NCBI GenBank assembly: GCA_030603695.1
Contig: JAUVXF010000015.1
Coordinates: 1 to 64,000, forward strand
Length of the DNA: 64,000 nt
Origin: Natronohydrobacter sp.
Lineage (GTDB): Bacteria; Pseudomonadota; Alphaproteobacteria; Rhodobacterales; Rhodobacteraceae
Reading direction: 5' to 3'
Position 1 is the first letter of the stretch. Every line of letters starts with the position of its first letter. Shown one piece after another: positions 28,969 to 38,056 of the stretch. A program made the translations under genes and the position numbers. The notes under the pieces were generated by a model. It was not told the DNA's origin. It saw only the letters and a list, made by a program, of their open reading frames with translations, and did no database searches.

Positions 28969-29298
28969 GAGTTCTCTCCGGGAAATGACTGTCCGGGCGG
29001 GCTGCCCGGTCTGCGCCGCGCCTTAGCATGCCCCGCAGCCAGAGAAAAGCCCAATGCTCTGAGGGGGCATGCACAAGGGATGTGCGGGGGCATCTGCGGG
29101 GGCGGGGGTAGAAAAGATTGCCGGTGATGGGGCTTGCATCAGCGCCCCGCTTGGGCCAGCATCCGGGCTATTGCCGCGGCTTGGCCGCAAAATTCATATG
29201 GTTTCAGCTCTGCTTTGCCTTGGGCAGGCACCCTTTTTCCGGCAGGCCCGCGCCCTCGCGCTGTGCCGGCCATAAAGACAAGATGTTACAGGACGGCC
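28969..29298. other. Divergent intergenic gap, no gene seen
   Basis: The 330-base space between the divergent ndk and GT61 genes should contain both promoters. I see G-rich tracts (for example GGGGGCGGGGG near 29096) but no convincing promoter, RNA gene or repeat-family copy. Confidence 0.5.
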
Positions 29299-30489
29299 AT
29301 GTATCCAGACACGCCTTCGCCCGACAGCCTGCCCCCGATTCAGAAATTCACGAATGTTGTGGTCGGGCCATCCTCTGACCGGATGACACCGGGGGTGCAA
29401 TGGCCTGATTTTGGCGCGCAGCACCATGCGCGTCTGTTGCGGCGGGGCAAGCCCGTCTGCACCCGCCCCACCATCCCCGATGGCAAGCTGGCGGTCATGG
29501 CCCAGCCTGCGATTTTCATTTCCATGTATGACAATCATTTCGGGCATATGGTTTCGGAAACCGTGCCACGGCTGGCGCAACCCTTGGCCGAATTGCCCGC
29601 AGATTGGCCGCTGATCTTCACCTGTGACACGCGGTTTGGCCCGCCGCACCCCTCGCCCATGTTCCGCGCGGTGATGGAATGGCTGGATATCCCCCTCTCG
29701 CGCCTGCAATTTTGCAACACGCCCACGCTCTTTCGGGAATTGCATGTTCCCGCGCAGGCAGAGCATCTGGACGGGCCAGACCCAACCCCCGCGCAATATC
29801 TGGATTTGCTGGACGCGCGCATAGAAGCCAAATTGCCCAAAGCCGCGCCAGAAGGGGTTGCCTTTGTCAGCCGCGCCGCACTGGATGTGGAAAAGGGCTA
29901 TCACGCGGGAGAGCGCTATCTTGTCGCCTGTCTGGAGGAATTGGGCGTGCGCATCGTCTATCCCGAAAAGCTGCCCTTGGCCACTCAGATGAAGATATAT
30001 GCCCAAAGCCGCCATCTGGTGTTTTCCGAAGGCTCTGCACTGCATGGGCGGCAGTTATTCGGGCGGCGCGATCAGCATATCTGGGTGCTGCGCCGCCGCC
30101 AGCGCAGCCATATTGCCCAAGCCCAGATTGCGCCGCGCTGCGCGCAGCTGTCCTATGTGCCCTGTTTTGCCGGTGCGCTGCATGTGATCGGCGGCGATGG
30201 CCAGCCCATCCGCTTTGCCATGTCCACACTCTACCGCGTTGGCCCGCTTCTGGATCACTTTGAACAGATGGGCCTGCCCCTGCGCCGCCTCTGGGAGCAA
30301 CCGCTTTACGAGCGCGTGCGCGATACCGACATCCTGCGCTGGCTGGCGCGGATGTATCACCCCAAACTGGCCCATTGGCTGCGCCCGCAGAATACGCCCG
30401 ATTACATGCTGGCGCAATTTGGCGAACTGGGCTTGGAACATCTGCTGCCAGAGGCGCGCGCGATCATGGCGCAGCCGCCCGCAGCCTAG
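29299..30489 (+). CDS. Glycosyltransferase family 61 protein
   Basis: A 396-residue protein of the GT61 (DUF563) type. Typical phrases are SMYDNHFGHMVSETVPRLA at about residues 75-95 and, near the C-terminal half, LVFSEGSALHG, which corresponds to the conserved 'GxHGAxLxN'-like region of the family. GT61 enzymes transfer sugars onto surface polysaccharides or proteins. The start at 29299 (MYPDTPSPDS) begins the conserved part. No signal peptide. Substrate unknown; there is no polysaccharide cluster around it. It is followed by repeat array R4. Confidence 0.75.
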   Translation: MYPDTPSPDSLPPIQKFTNVVVGPSSDRMTPGVQWPDFGAQHHARLLRRGKPVCTRPTIPDGKLAVMAQPAIFISMYDNHFGHMVSETVPRLAQPLAELPADWPLIFTCDTRFGPPHPSPMFRAVMEWLDIPLSRLQFCNTPTLFRELHVPAQAEHLDGPDPTPAQYLDLLDARIEAKLPKAAPEGVAFVSRAALDVEKGYHAGERYLVACLEELGVRIVYPEKLPLATQMKIYAQSRHLVFSEGSALHGRQLFGRRDQHIWVLRRRQRSHIAQAQIAPRCAQLSYVPCFAGALHVIGGDGQPIRFAMSTLYRVGPLLDHFEQMGLPLRRLWEQPLYERVRDTDILRWLARMYHPKLAHWLRPQNTPDYMLAQFGELGLEHLLPEARAIMAQPPAA

Positions 30490-30551
30490 AATCGCCACCT
30501 GCGAGAGGGTTGCGCCATGAGGGGCAGCTATGCAGGGGATGGGGACGTTCG

Positions 30552-30727
30552 CAAAGCCGCGCAGCGCTGGGCCGCGGTTCGGCGATCTGGCCTTTAGGCT
30601 ACTTCACTTTATGGCGGCAATGTCCGAACGAAATCCAAGCTAAGCGCAGGGTGCAGCCAAATCGCCGTGCCGGGGGGCGGCCCGGCGATGCGCGGCGGCC
30701 TTCGGCCTTGATTCCGCGCTTGGTGCT
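30552..30727 (+). repeat. Dispersed repeat R4, single unit
   Basis: A single partial unit in the 375-base gap after the GT61 gene: block 1 from about 30553, core TGTCCGAACGAAA at 30621-30633, and the hairpin module (GGCC-TTC-GGCC inner stem) to GATTCCGCGC near 30722. The unit stops after the hairpin, and the second spacer module is missing. It is the simplest instance of the element. Confidence 0.85.
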
Positions 30728-30864
30728 TTGCTCAGATGTCCCCTAACCGGCCCGTAGGTTGCTTTTGTGACGTGCAGACAACACCCCAGCGCCGGAAAAC
30801 CCCTTTCCCTTTGCCCCCTGCCCCCATATCCTTGGCCGCAACACCCTTTGCATCAGGAGATGAC

Positions 30865-31101
30865 ATGCGCTGTGTCTTTGTCCAGTTTCGCTGCCAGCCC
30901 GGCAAAACCTATGACGTGGCAACCGCCATCTATGACCGCGAGGTGGTATCGGAACTGTATTCCACCTCTGGCGAATATGATCTGATTGCGAAAATCTATA
31001 TCCCCGAAGAAGAGGATGTGGGCCATTACCTGTCTGACAGGCTGTTTGATATTCCGGGCATAAACCGCACATTGACCACGATGACCTTCCGGGCATTCTA
31101 G
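30865..31101 (+). CDS. Stand-alone Lrp/AsnC ligand-binding (RAM) domain protein
   Basis: A 78-residue protein consisting only of the effector-binding RAM domain of Lrp/AsnC regulators (VFVQFRCQPGKTYDVATAIYDREVVSELYS... then GEYDLIAKIYIPEEEDVG), without a helix-turn-helix. Such proteins form oligomers and bind amino acids or similar ligands; the role is not established. The ATG at 30865 has an AGGAG ribosome site. It is transcribed alone, convergent with the TIGR02186 gene. Confidence 0.85.
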   Translation: MRCVFVQFRCQPGKTYDVATAIYDREVVSELYSTSGEYDLIAKIYIPEEEDVGHYLSDRLFDIPGINRTLTTMTFRAF

Positions 31102-31137
31102 GCGCGCAGAGAGATGATGCGCGCGCCAGTGCTTCCC

Positions 31138-31899
31138 CTAGCTGCGCATGAAGCGGAACAAGGCAGAGGCGCCCCAGCCAAAAAACACCGCCAGTGCCAG
31201 CGCCAGAAGCCCGTATAAAAACGGCTGTTCATAGGCAAGATTTGTCAGCCAGCGTTCCAGCACCGCTTTGCGCACATCGATGAAGGTTTCATATTCATCA
31301 ATCACATCGCCATCCCGCAGCAGGAATATGCGCGCGGAATAGGTGCCTTCGACGATATTCTTGGGCAGCAAAATCCGGGTGCTGAACAGGGTGTCGCGTT
31401 CCAGATCGATGGTGCTGTCGCGGCTTTGATACAGGCCCGCGCGTTCGCGTATGCGGATCAATGCCTCGGTAAAGGCGGCAGGGTCGGCCCTGTCGGCTGT
31501 GCCGCGCGCCTCGAATATGGCCAGACGGGTGGAAATGCGATGGGTCAGATCCGCCTCTGCCGAGAGGATATCGCGCAAGGGCCGCGTGGTGGCCACGGCA
31601 TAGAAACTGGGGGCGGCGCGCACCTCTTGGGCATCGGTATTCACCCAGATGCCAAAGCGGCGGGCCTTGCGCCATATGACGGCGGGTTGGGGTGGCCCCT
31701 CTACGGTGACGATTACATCCAGATCAGAGCCTTCGGGCAGCGCCCCTTCGCGGCGCACTGCGCCGTAAATCAGGATATCAGAGCCTTCGAAATTCACTGT
31801 CAGAGAAACACGGTTCTGGCTAAGCCCCGCAATCACCTCTTCTGCGCGCAGGGGAAATGCGGCCAGAAGCAGCAGCAAGACCACCACCGCGCGCATCAT
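31138..31899 (-). CDS. TIGR02186 family membrane-anchored protein
   Basis: A 253-residue protein with an N-terminal signal sequence (MMRAVVVLLLLLAAFPLRA) and a C-terminal membrane helix (FLYGLLALALAVFFGWGASALF). The middle part would be in the periplasm. It matches the pattern of the conserved alphaproteobacterial family TIGR02186, usually encoded next to a TauE/SafE transporter. Its start overlaps the stop of the upstream TSUP gene by ATGA, so translation is coupled. Function unknown. Confidence 0.8.
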   Translation of the reverse strand: MMRAVVVLLLLLAAFPLRAEEVIAGLSQNRVSLTVNFEGSDILIYGAVRREGALPEGSDLDVIVTVEGPPQPAVIWRKARRFGIWVNTDAQEVRAAPSFYAVATTRPLRDILSAEADLTHRISTRLAIFEARGTADRADPAAFTEALIRIRERAGLYQSRDSTIDLERDTLFSTRILLPKNIVEGTYSARIFLLRDGDVIDEYETFIDVRKAVLERWLTNLAYEQPFLYGLLALALAVFFGWGASALFRFMRS

Positions 31900-32816
31900 G
31901 GCCGCCCCGGCACAGTGAGGACAAAGAATTCGGACGGTGTCCATAACAGATCAAAGGCGATTTTGCCACAGACCGCCAGCACCAGCAGCGCCAGCAAAAT
32001 GCGCAACTGTTCGGCGCGCAGCTTCAGCCCGATCCGCGTGCCCACCTGCGCCCCGATCACGCCACCAAGGATCAGGAAGATGGCCAGCATCACATCAACG
32101 CTTTGGTTGGTGATCGCGTGCATCATGGTGGTGAAGGCGGCCACGAATGTCACCTGAAACAGGGATGTTCCGATCACCACCTTTGTGGGCATGCCCAGAA
32201 GGTAAATCATGGCCGGAACAAGGATAAACCCGCCCCCAACCCCCATGATCGCGGCCAGAATGCCCACGCCCATCCCCACCAGCAGCGGCGGAAAGACAGA
32301 GATATACAGGCCCGATGTGCGAAACTTCATCTTGAAGGGCAGGTTATGCACCCATGTATGCACATGCAGCTTGCGCCGCCCTGCCGCAGGGTTGCGCGAA
32401 CGCAGCAGCGCGCGCAGGCTTTCTTGCAGCATCAGCCCGCCGATGATGCCAAGGAAGATGACATAAGACAGCTGCACGATCAGATCGATCTGGCCCAGCC
32501 TGCTCATCAGATTGAAAAACCAGATGCCGATGACAGAGCCGATCAAACCGCCGATCAGAAGCACTGTGCCCATGCGCAAATCCACTGTCTTGCGCTTGAG
32601 ATGGGCCAGAACCCCCGAAATGCTGGAGGCCACAACCTGATTGACCCCTGTCGCCACGGCCACCGCAGGCGGCACGCCGATGAAGAACAGAAGCGGCGTG
32701 ATCAAGAAGCCGCCGCCCACACCGAACATGCCAGACAGCACCCCCACGCCGCCGCCAACCCCCAAGAGTGTGAAGGCGTTGACCGATGTCTCGGCGATAG
32801 GCAGGTAAATCTGCAT
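31896..32816 (-). CDS. Sulfite exporter TauE/SafE (TSUP) family protein
   Basis: A 306-residue membrane protein with about eight helices and the duplicated TSUP signature: GMFGVGGGFLITPLL near the N-terminus and IMGVGGGFILVPAMIYLLG in the second half. TSUP proteins move sulfite, sulfonates or other organosulfur anions. It is coupled to the TIGR02186 gene by ATGA and lies 27 bases downstream of the BMP transporter operon, so read-through is possible. Confidence 0.88.
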   Translation of the reverse strand: MQIYLPIAETSVNAFTLLGVGGGVGVLSGMFGVGGGFLITPLLFFIGVPPAVAVATGVNQVVASSISGVLAHLKRKTVDLRMGTVLLIGGLIGSVIGIWFFNLMSRLGQIDLIVQLSYVIFLGIIGGLMLQESLRALLRSRNPAAGRRKLHVHTWVHNLPFKMKFRTSGLYISVFPPLLVGMGVGILAAIMGVGGGFILVPAMIYLLGMPTKVVIGTSLFQVTFVAAFTTMMHAITNQSVDVMLAIFLILGGVIGAQVGTRIGLKLRAEQLRILLALLVLAVCGKIAFDLLWTPSEFFVLTVPGRP

Positions 32817-32843
32817 TCTGCTCTCAGGGCCGCGCGGGCTGTT

Positions 32844-33809
32844 TTAGTGTTCCTTCACATAGGCGGCCCCACCGGCGCGCGGTGGAATGGCTTTGCCTAC
32901 GAACCCTGCCAGAATGACAACCGTCAGGATATAGGGCAAGGCCTGCATTGCCTGAACCGGCACTGCAACCCCAAAAATATCGATATTCTGAAACCTGTTG
33001 GCCACAGCTTCCAGCAATCCGAACAGCAAAACCGCCCCCATGGCCTGCCAGGGCCGCCATTTTGCAAAGATCATGGCCGCCAGCGCGATGAATCCGCGCC
33101 CCGCTGTCATGTCTTTTACGAATCCTGCCGATAGCCCGGTGGACAGATAGGCCCCCGCCAATCCGCACAGCACCCCGCACAGTGCCACCGCCGCAAAGCG
33201 CAGCCCGATCACCGATACGCCCGCCGTATCCACCGCCGCCGGGTTTTCCCCCACCGCGCGCAGGCGCAGGCCAAAGCGGGTGCGAAACAGCAGATACCAT
33301 GTGGCCGGAACACAGAGAAACGCCACATAGACCAAGGGCGCATGGCCCGACAGGATCCCGTGATAAACAGGGCCAATCACCGGCACATCGCGCAAGGCCG
33401 CCGCAAAGGGCAGATCAATGGGGGCCATGCGTGCCTCGCCCGACAGCGAAGGGGTGCGCCCGCCCTGCCGGAACCAGTTTTGCGCAATCACAACCGTGAT
33501 CCCGGCGGCCAGAAAGTTTATCGCCACCCCTGATATCAGTTGGTTGCCCCGGAAGGTGATGGCCGCCACCCCATGCACCAGCGACATGAGCACAGACACG
33601 CCCACCGCCGCCGCAACCCCGATCCAGACATTGCCAGAGACAAAGGCAATCGCCGCCGCCATGAAGGCTGCAACCAGCATCTTGCCTTCAAGGCCAATAT
33701 CAAACACGCCCGCGCGTTCTGATATCAGGCCCGCAAGGCAGGCGAAGAGAAGCGGCGTGGCCAGCCGCAGGGTGGAATCGAGCACTTGGACAAAGGTTGC
33801 AATATCCAT
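32844..33809 (-). CDS. ABC transporter permease (BMP/nucleoside type), second subunit
   Basis: A 321-residue permease of the BPD_transp_2 family, starting MDIATFVQVLDSTLRLATPLLFACLAG, with the typical GVFDIGLEGKMLVAAFM and RAVGENPAAVDTAGV. It forms the membrane channel of the BMP-type nucleoside importer together with the neighbouring permease. Its ATG overlaps the upstream stop as TGATG. A longer open frame exists to 34262 but is a shadow of the first permease. Confidence 0.92.
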   Translation of the reverse strand: MDIATFVQVLDSTLRLATPLLFACLAGLISERAGVFDIGLEGKMLVAAFMAAAIAFVSGNVWIGVAAAVGVSVLMSLVHGVAAITFRGNQLISGVAINFLAAGITVVIAQNWFRQGGRTPSLSGEARMAPIDLPFAAALRDVPVIGPVYHGILSGHAPLVYVAFLCVPATWYLLFRTRFGLRLRAVGENPAAVDTAGVSVIGLRFAAVALCGVLCGLAGAYLSTGLSAGFVKDMTAGRGFIALAAMIFAKWRPWQAMGAVLLFGLLEAVANRFQNIDIFGVAVPVQAMQALPYILTVVILAGFVGKAIPPRAGGAAYVKEH

Positions 33810-34906
33810 CACCGCGCCCCCCGCAAGGCAAAGAGCCGTGCAATCGGGATGCGCACCATATTGTCCAGCGCGCCCGTAAACAGGATCACCAGCGCCTGAA
33901 TGACCACGATCAATTCGCGCGGGATTGATGTCCAAAGCGCAAGCTCTGCGCCGCCCTGATAGAGAAAGCCAAAGAGGATGGCCGCCAGAAACACCCCAAA
34001 GGGGTGGTTGCGCCCCATCAGCGCCACGGCAATGCCGATAAACCCTGCCCCTTCCACGGCGTTCAGAACAAGGCGCTGCTGTTCGCCCATCACGGAATTG
34101 ACCGCCATCAACCCCGCCAGCGCGCCAGAGATGAGCATGACATAAATGGTAATCCGCGCAGGCGAGATGCCGGCATATTCCGCCGCAGGCTCTGATTCGC
34201 CAAAGGCGCGGATCTGATAGCCCAGTCGCGTGCGCCACAGCAAAAACCACACTGCAAAGCACATGCCCACAGCAATCAGAAGCGAGATGTTCACAGGCGG
34301 CACACGGCTGAAGGGAATGCCCACCAGCGCCAGCATTTCATGCAGTTTTGGCAGGGCCACTTCTGCCGCAAAGCGCGGAGAGCTTGGATCTTGCGAGCCT
34401 TGGGGCCGCAGCACATTGACCAGCACATAGCCCAGAAGCGAGGCGGCAATGAAATTGAACATGATGGTTGTGATCACGATATGGCTGCCGCGCCGGGCTT
34501 GCAGATAGCCCGGTATCAGCGCCCAAAGCGCGCCAAAAGCCGCCGCCCCCGCACAGGCGGCCAGCAGCGCCAGCGACCAATGCGGCCACGGGATATAGAG
34601 GCAGACCAAGGCCACGCCCAAGCCGCCCAAAAGCGCCTGCCCCTCGCCCCCGATATTGAACAGCCGCGCCTGAAAGGCCACAGCCACAGCCAGCCCGGTG
34701 AAGATGAAATTGGTCGCGTAATACAGTGTATAGCCCCAGCCATAGCTGGAACCGAACGCCCCTTCCACCATCAGTTTCACGGCCGCCCAAGGGCTTTCGC
34801 CAATCGCCCAGATCAGGATACCCGACAGGATAAAGGCCAAGACCACCGACACCAGCGGCACAAGCGTTACATCCGCCCAATTCGGAATGCGCCCGCCCGC
34901 GCTCAT
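33809..34906 (-). CDS. ABC transporter permease (BMP/nucleoside type), first subunit
   Basis: A 365-residue BPD_transp_2 permease with about ten membrane helices. Family features include ARLFNIGGEGQALLGGLG and the coupling region RAFGESEPAAEYAGISPARI, which contacts the ATPase. It overlaps the ATPase gene by ATGA at 34903-34906 and the second permease by TGATG, so the four-gene importer operon is tightly coupled. Confidence 0.92.
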   Translation of the reverse strand: MSAGGRIPNWADVTLVPLVSVVLAFILSGILIWAIGESPWAAVKLMVEGAFGSSYGWGYTLYYATNFIFTGLAVAVAFQARLFNIGGEGQALLGGLGVALVCLYIPWPHWSLALLAACAGAAAFGALWALIPGYLQARRGSHIVITTIMFNFIAASLLGYVLVNVLRPQGSQDPSSPRFAAEVALPKLHEMLALVGIPFSRVPPVNISLLIAVGMCFAVWFLLWRTRLGYQIRAFGESEPAAEYAGISPARITIYVMLISGALAGLMAVNSVMGEQQRLVLNAVEGAGFIGIAVALMGRNHPFGVFLAAILFGFLYQGGAELALWTSIPRELIVVIQALVILFTGALDNMVRIPIARLFALRGAR

Positions 34907-36468
34907 GCCATGCCCGCCATCAATAGCCCCAATTCCTGCGCATTTGTTTTCTCTGGCAGACGCTCGCCCATGATGCGCCCGTCAAACATGACCACAATCC
35001 GGTCAGACAGCGCCATGATTTCATCCAGCTCGACCGAGACAAGCAATATCGCCGCCCCTGCATCGCGCAACCGGATCAGGCGTTGGTGGATGAATTCAAT
35101 CGCGCCAATATCCACCCCGCGCGTGGGCTGGCCTACCAAGAGCACATCCGGCGCATGTTCGATCTCGCGCGCCAGCACGATTTTTTGCTGGTTGCCGCCC
35201 GAAAAGCCACTGGCCTTGAGCTGCGGATCGGGGGGGCGCACATCAAATGCCGCCATCTTTGCACTGGTATCGCGGATAATGGCGTCATTATCCATTTTCC
35301 ACGGGGTTGGATTATAGGCCGGATCATTATGGTAGCCGAGGGCGGTATTTTCCCAAGCATGGAAATTCAGCACCAGCCCGCGGCGGTGGCGATCTTCGGG
35401 GACATGGGCCACGGCTTGCGCGCGGCGGGTCTGGGCATCGGCGCCGGGGCCAGACAGGGGCAGCACCGCGCCGCGCAACCAAGCCTGCCCTGTGGCCGGG
35501 CGCAGGCCCGCCAGCACTTCCAGAAGCTCTGACTGGCCATTGCCCGCAACCCCGGCAATGCCCAGAATCTCGCCCGCGCGGAGGGTGAAATCCAGGCCGC
35601 GCAGCCGTTCCACCCCTTGCCCGTCCACCAGCCGCAGCGATTGCACGCGCAGCACATCATCGCCCGGCGTGGCGGGGGTTTTTTCCACCCGCAACAGCAC
35701 TTTGCGCCCGACCATCAATTCCGCAAGCTCTGTCGGGCTGGTCTGGGCCGTAACCCGCGTGGCCACCATTTCGCCGCGCCGCATGACAGAGACATCATCT
35801 GTCACATCCATGATCTCGCGCAGTTTATGGGTGATCAGGATGATGGTTTTGCCCTGCTCTTTCAGGCCGCGCAGGATGCGGAACAGGTGGTCGGCCTCTG
35901 ACGGGGTCAGAACGCCTGTGGGTTCGTCCAGAATAAGGATATCGGCCTCGCGATAGAGCGCCTTGAGGATTTCGACGCGCTGCTGATGGCCGACAGAGAG
36001 GTTTTCTATCAGCGCATCGGGATCAACATTCAATTCGAACTCGCGCGCCAGATCCTTCAGCAACCCGCGCGCTTTGGCCAGCGAGGGGCGCAGCAGGGCA
36101 GAGCCTTCGGCGCCAAGGATCACATTTTCCAGAACCGTAAAATTCTCGACCAGTTTGAAATGCTGAAACACCATGCCAATGCCCGCGCGGATGGCAGACA
36201 GGCTGTCGGGGATGTCTGTGGGGCGGCCATTGATCAAAATCTCTCCGGCATCGGCGCGGTAAAACCCGTAGAGGATGGACATGAGCGTGGATTTACCCGC
36301 GCCATTTTCGCCCACAATGCCATGAATGGTGCCGCGCCGGACGCGGATGGAGATATTCTTATTGGCCTGCACCGGGCCAAATGCCTTGCATATGCCCCGC
36401 AATTCGATTGCAGGGATGTCGGATGCGGCAGTGTCCTGCCGCATCTGGGGGGTTTGTGTCTGCGACAT
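34903..36468 (-). CDS. ABC transporter ATP-binding protein, double-NBD (BMP/nucleoside type)
   Basis: A 521-residue ATPase with two fused nucleotide-binding domains. The first has GENGAGKST, LSVGHQQRVEIL and ILILDEPTG. The second has a degenerate Walker A (GVAGNGQSE) with an intact FSGGNQQK signature and a Walker B region VLLVGQPTRGVD, as is normal for this sugar/nucleoside-importer class. The ATG at 36468 (MSQTQTPQM) leaves 7 bases to the upstream BMP gene. Confidence 0.92.
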   Translation of the reverse strand: MSQTQTPQMRQDTAASDIPAIELRGICKAFGPVQANKNISIRVRRGTIHGIVGENGAGKSTLMSILYGFYRADAGEILINGRPTDIPDSLSAIRAGIGMVFQHFKLVENFTVLENVILGAEGSALLRPSLAKARGLLKDLAREFELNVDPDALIENLSVGHQQRVEILKALYREADILILDEPTGVLTPSEADHLFRILRGLKEQGKTIILITHKLREIMDVTDDVSVMRRGEMVATRVTAQTSPTELAELMVGRKVLLRVEKTPATPGDDVLRVQSLRLVDGQGVERLRGLDFTLRAGEILGIAGVAGNGQSELLEVLAGLRPATGQAWLRGAVLPLSGPGADAQTRRAQAVAHVPEDRHRRGLVLNFHAWENTALGYHNDPAYNPTPWKMDNDAIIRDTSAKMAAFDVRPPDPQLKASGFSGGNQQKIVLAREIEHAPDVLLVGQPTRGVDIGAIEFIHQRLIRLRDAGAAILLVSVELDEIMALSDRIVVMFDGRIMGERLPEKTNAQELGLLMAGMA

Positions 36469-36475
36469 GCGCGGA

Positions 36476-37465
36476 TCAGAAGGCCGGGCAGGTGCTATCC
36501 GTGCGGAAATCATGCACGCTGAGATCGCCCGCGATGATGGAGGCGCGCGCGGCCTCGACGGTCTCTTGCATCTCGGCAGAGATCAGATCGGCGTTATGCT
36601 CATCCAGCGCGTAGCCTACACCGCCTGCGGCCAGATCCATCAGCACCACGCCTGTTTCCAGACCGGGGCCATCGGTGAACGCGTCATACACGGCCTGATC
36701 CACCAGTTTGAGCATGGATGTCAGGACAGAGCCGGGATGCAGGTAGTTTTGATTGGAATCCACCCCGATGGAGTAAACCCCCGCATCTGCCGCCGCTTGC
36801 AGCACGCCAAGCCCCGTGCCCCCTGCCGCGGCAAACACCACGTCAGAGCCTTGCGAGATTTGCGCGCGCGCAATCTCGCCGCCGCGCACGGGGTCATTCC
36901 ATGCGGCGGGGGTATCGCCTGTGTAATTCACGATCACATTGATATCGGGGTTCACGGCTTTTGCGCCTTGGGCAAAGCCGCAGGCAAAGGCGGTAATCAG
37001 CGGAATTTCCATGCCGCCCACAAAGCTGACAGTGCCGGTTTCATTGGCCATCGCGGCCAGCATGCCTACCAGATAGCTGCCTTCATGTTCGGCAAAGATG
37101 ACAGAGCGCACATTGGGCAGATCCACCACTGCATCAATCAACACGAAAGAGGTATCGGGGTAATCGGGGGCCACTTCTTCCAGCGTGGGGGCATTCTGAA
37201 AGCCCATCACAACCACCGGGTTAGAGCCTGCCTCGGCCAGACGGCGGGCAAATTGCACGCGCTGGGCTGCGGCCTGCATTTCAATCTCGCGGTAGGTGCC
37301 GCCACTTTCGGCCTTCCAGCGCTCTGCCCCGTTATAGGCGGCCTCGTTGAAAGATTTGTCAAATTTGCCCCCCAGATCGAACATCAGGGCCGGATCGGCA
37401 TGGGCCAGGCTTGCAGTCAGAGCCAGCGCGGAACTTGCGCCGAGAAAAGTTTTAAAATGGGTCAT
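36476..37465 (-). CDS. BMP family ABC transporter substrate-binding protein
   Basis: A 329-residue periplasmic binding protein of the basic membrane protein (Bmp/Med) family, which usually binds purine nucleosides. It has a signal peptide ending at SLAHA and family phrases DLGGKFDKSFNEAAYNGAERW, GSYLVGMLAAM and SIGVDSNQNYLHPG. Its ATG at 37465 is preceded by AGGAGA. It is first in the importer operon; a promoter overlapped by a 16-bp palindrome is seen about 100 bases upstream. Ligand specificity is inferred from the family. Confidence 0.92.
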   Translation of the reverse strand: MTHFKTFLGASSALALTASLAHADPALMFDLGGKFDKSFNEAAYNGAERWKAESGGTYREIEMQAAAQRVQFARRLAEAGSNPVVVMGFQNAPTLEEVAPDYPDTSFVLIDAVVDLPNVRSVIFAEHEGSYLVGMLAAMANETGTVSFVGGMEIPLITAFACGFAQGAKAVNPDINVIVNYTGDTPAAWNDPVRGGEIARAQISQGSDVVFAAAGGTGLGVLQAAADAGVYSIGVDSNQNYLHPGSVLTSMLKLVDQAVYDAFTDGPGLETGVVLMDLAAGGVGYALDEHNADLISAEMQETVEAARASIIAGDLSVHDFRTDSTCPAF

Positions 37466-37552
37466 TCCGGTTTCTCCTGTTGCGCCGCACGCTGCGATTC
37501 TGGGCGCAGGTGCAGTCTGTTTCGTGGGCGAAATCGCGCCGCGATTGGGCTG

Positions 37553-37581
37553 ATTAACGCTGGATTTGATCATATGGTCAA
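37553..37581 (-). promoter_or_regulatory. Candidate promoter and operator of the BMP importer operon
   Basis: On the minus strand TTGACC (37576-37581) and GTTAAT (37553-37558) are spaced by 17 bp. The -35 lies inside a 16-bp near-perfect palindrome TTGATCATATGGTCAA (37566-37581), where only one pair per half departs from symmetry. A repressor bound there would block the promoter. The regulator is unknown. Confidence 0.55.
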
Positions 37582-37624
37582 TACGAAAATACGGCCCCTT
37601 GGCCGACATGCCGGGAATGCCCGA

Positions 37625-38056
37625 TCACAAAGCCAGTTCTGCCCGAAAGACAAGCGCATCGGCCACCTGCCCGCCTGCGCGGTAATAGCCCCGCCGCAGC
37701 CCCTGCGCCTGAAAGCCAAGGCTTTCATAGAGCGCGCGCGCGGCCAGATTGGGCGCGGCCACTTCCAGAAAACAGGCGCGCGCGCCGCGTGTTGCGACCT
37801 GCGCCAACCCCTCTTGCAGCACGGCCCGCGCCAGCCCTTTGCGCCGCGCATCAGGCGCTGTGGCCAGTGTCAGAAGCTCTGCCTCATCTGCGGCCACACG
37901 CAGCAGGGCAAAGGCGCGCAGCGCCCCGCCCTCGCGCTTCTGGCACAGAACACACGCGGGATCGGCCAGGAATGGGGCGAAATCTGCCGCGCGCCACGGC
38001 GGCGGCAACAGGAAGCATTGCGCATGCAGCGCGGCCAGTTCCTCTGGGGTGGTCAT
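37625..38056 (-). CDS. rimI: Ribosomal-protein-alanine N-acetyltransferase RimI-like (GNAT)
   Basis: A 143-residue GNAT acetyltransferase with the acetyl-CoA motif APDARRKGLARAVLQ and the C-terminal ALYESLGFQAQGLRRGYYR. RimI acetylates the N-terminal alanine of ribosomal protein S18. The assignment relies on family features and on the position next to tsaB, with which it overlaps by ATGA. The ATG at 38056 (MTTPEELAAL) was chosen at that overlap. Confidence 0.85.
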   Translation of the reverse strand: MTTPEELAALHAQCFLLPPPWRAADFAPFLADPACVLCQKREGGALRAFALLRVAADEAELLTLATAPDARRKGLARAVLQEGLAQVATRGARACFLEVAAPNLAARALYESLGFQAQGLRRGYYRAGGQVADALVFRAELAL

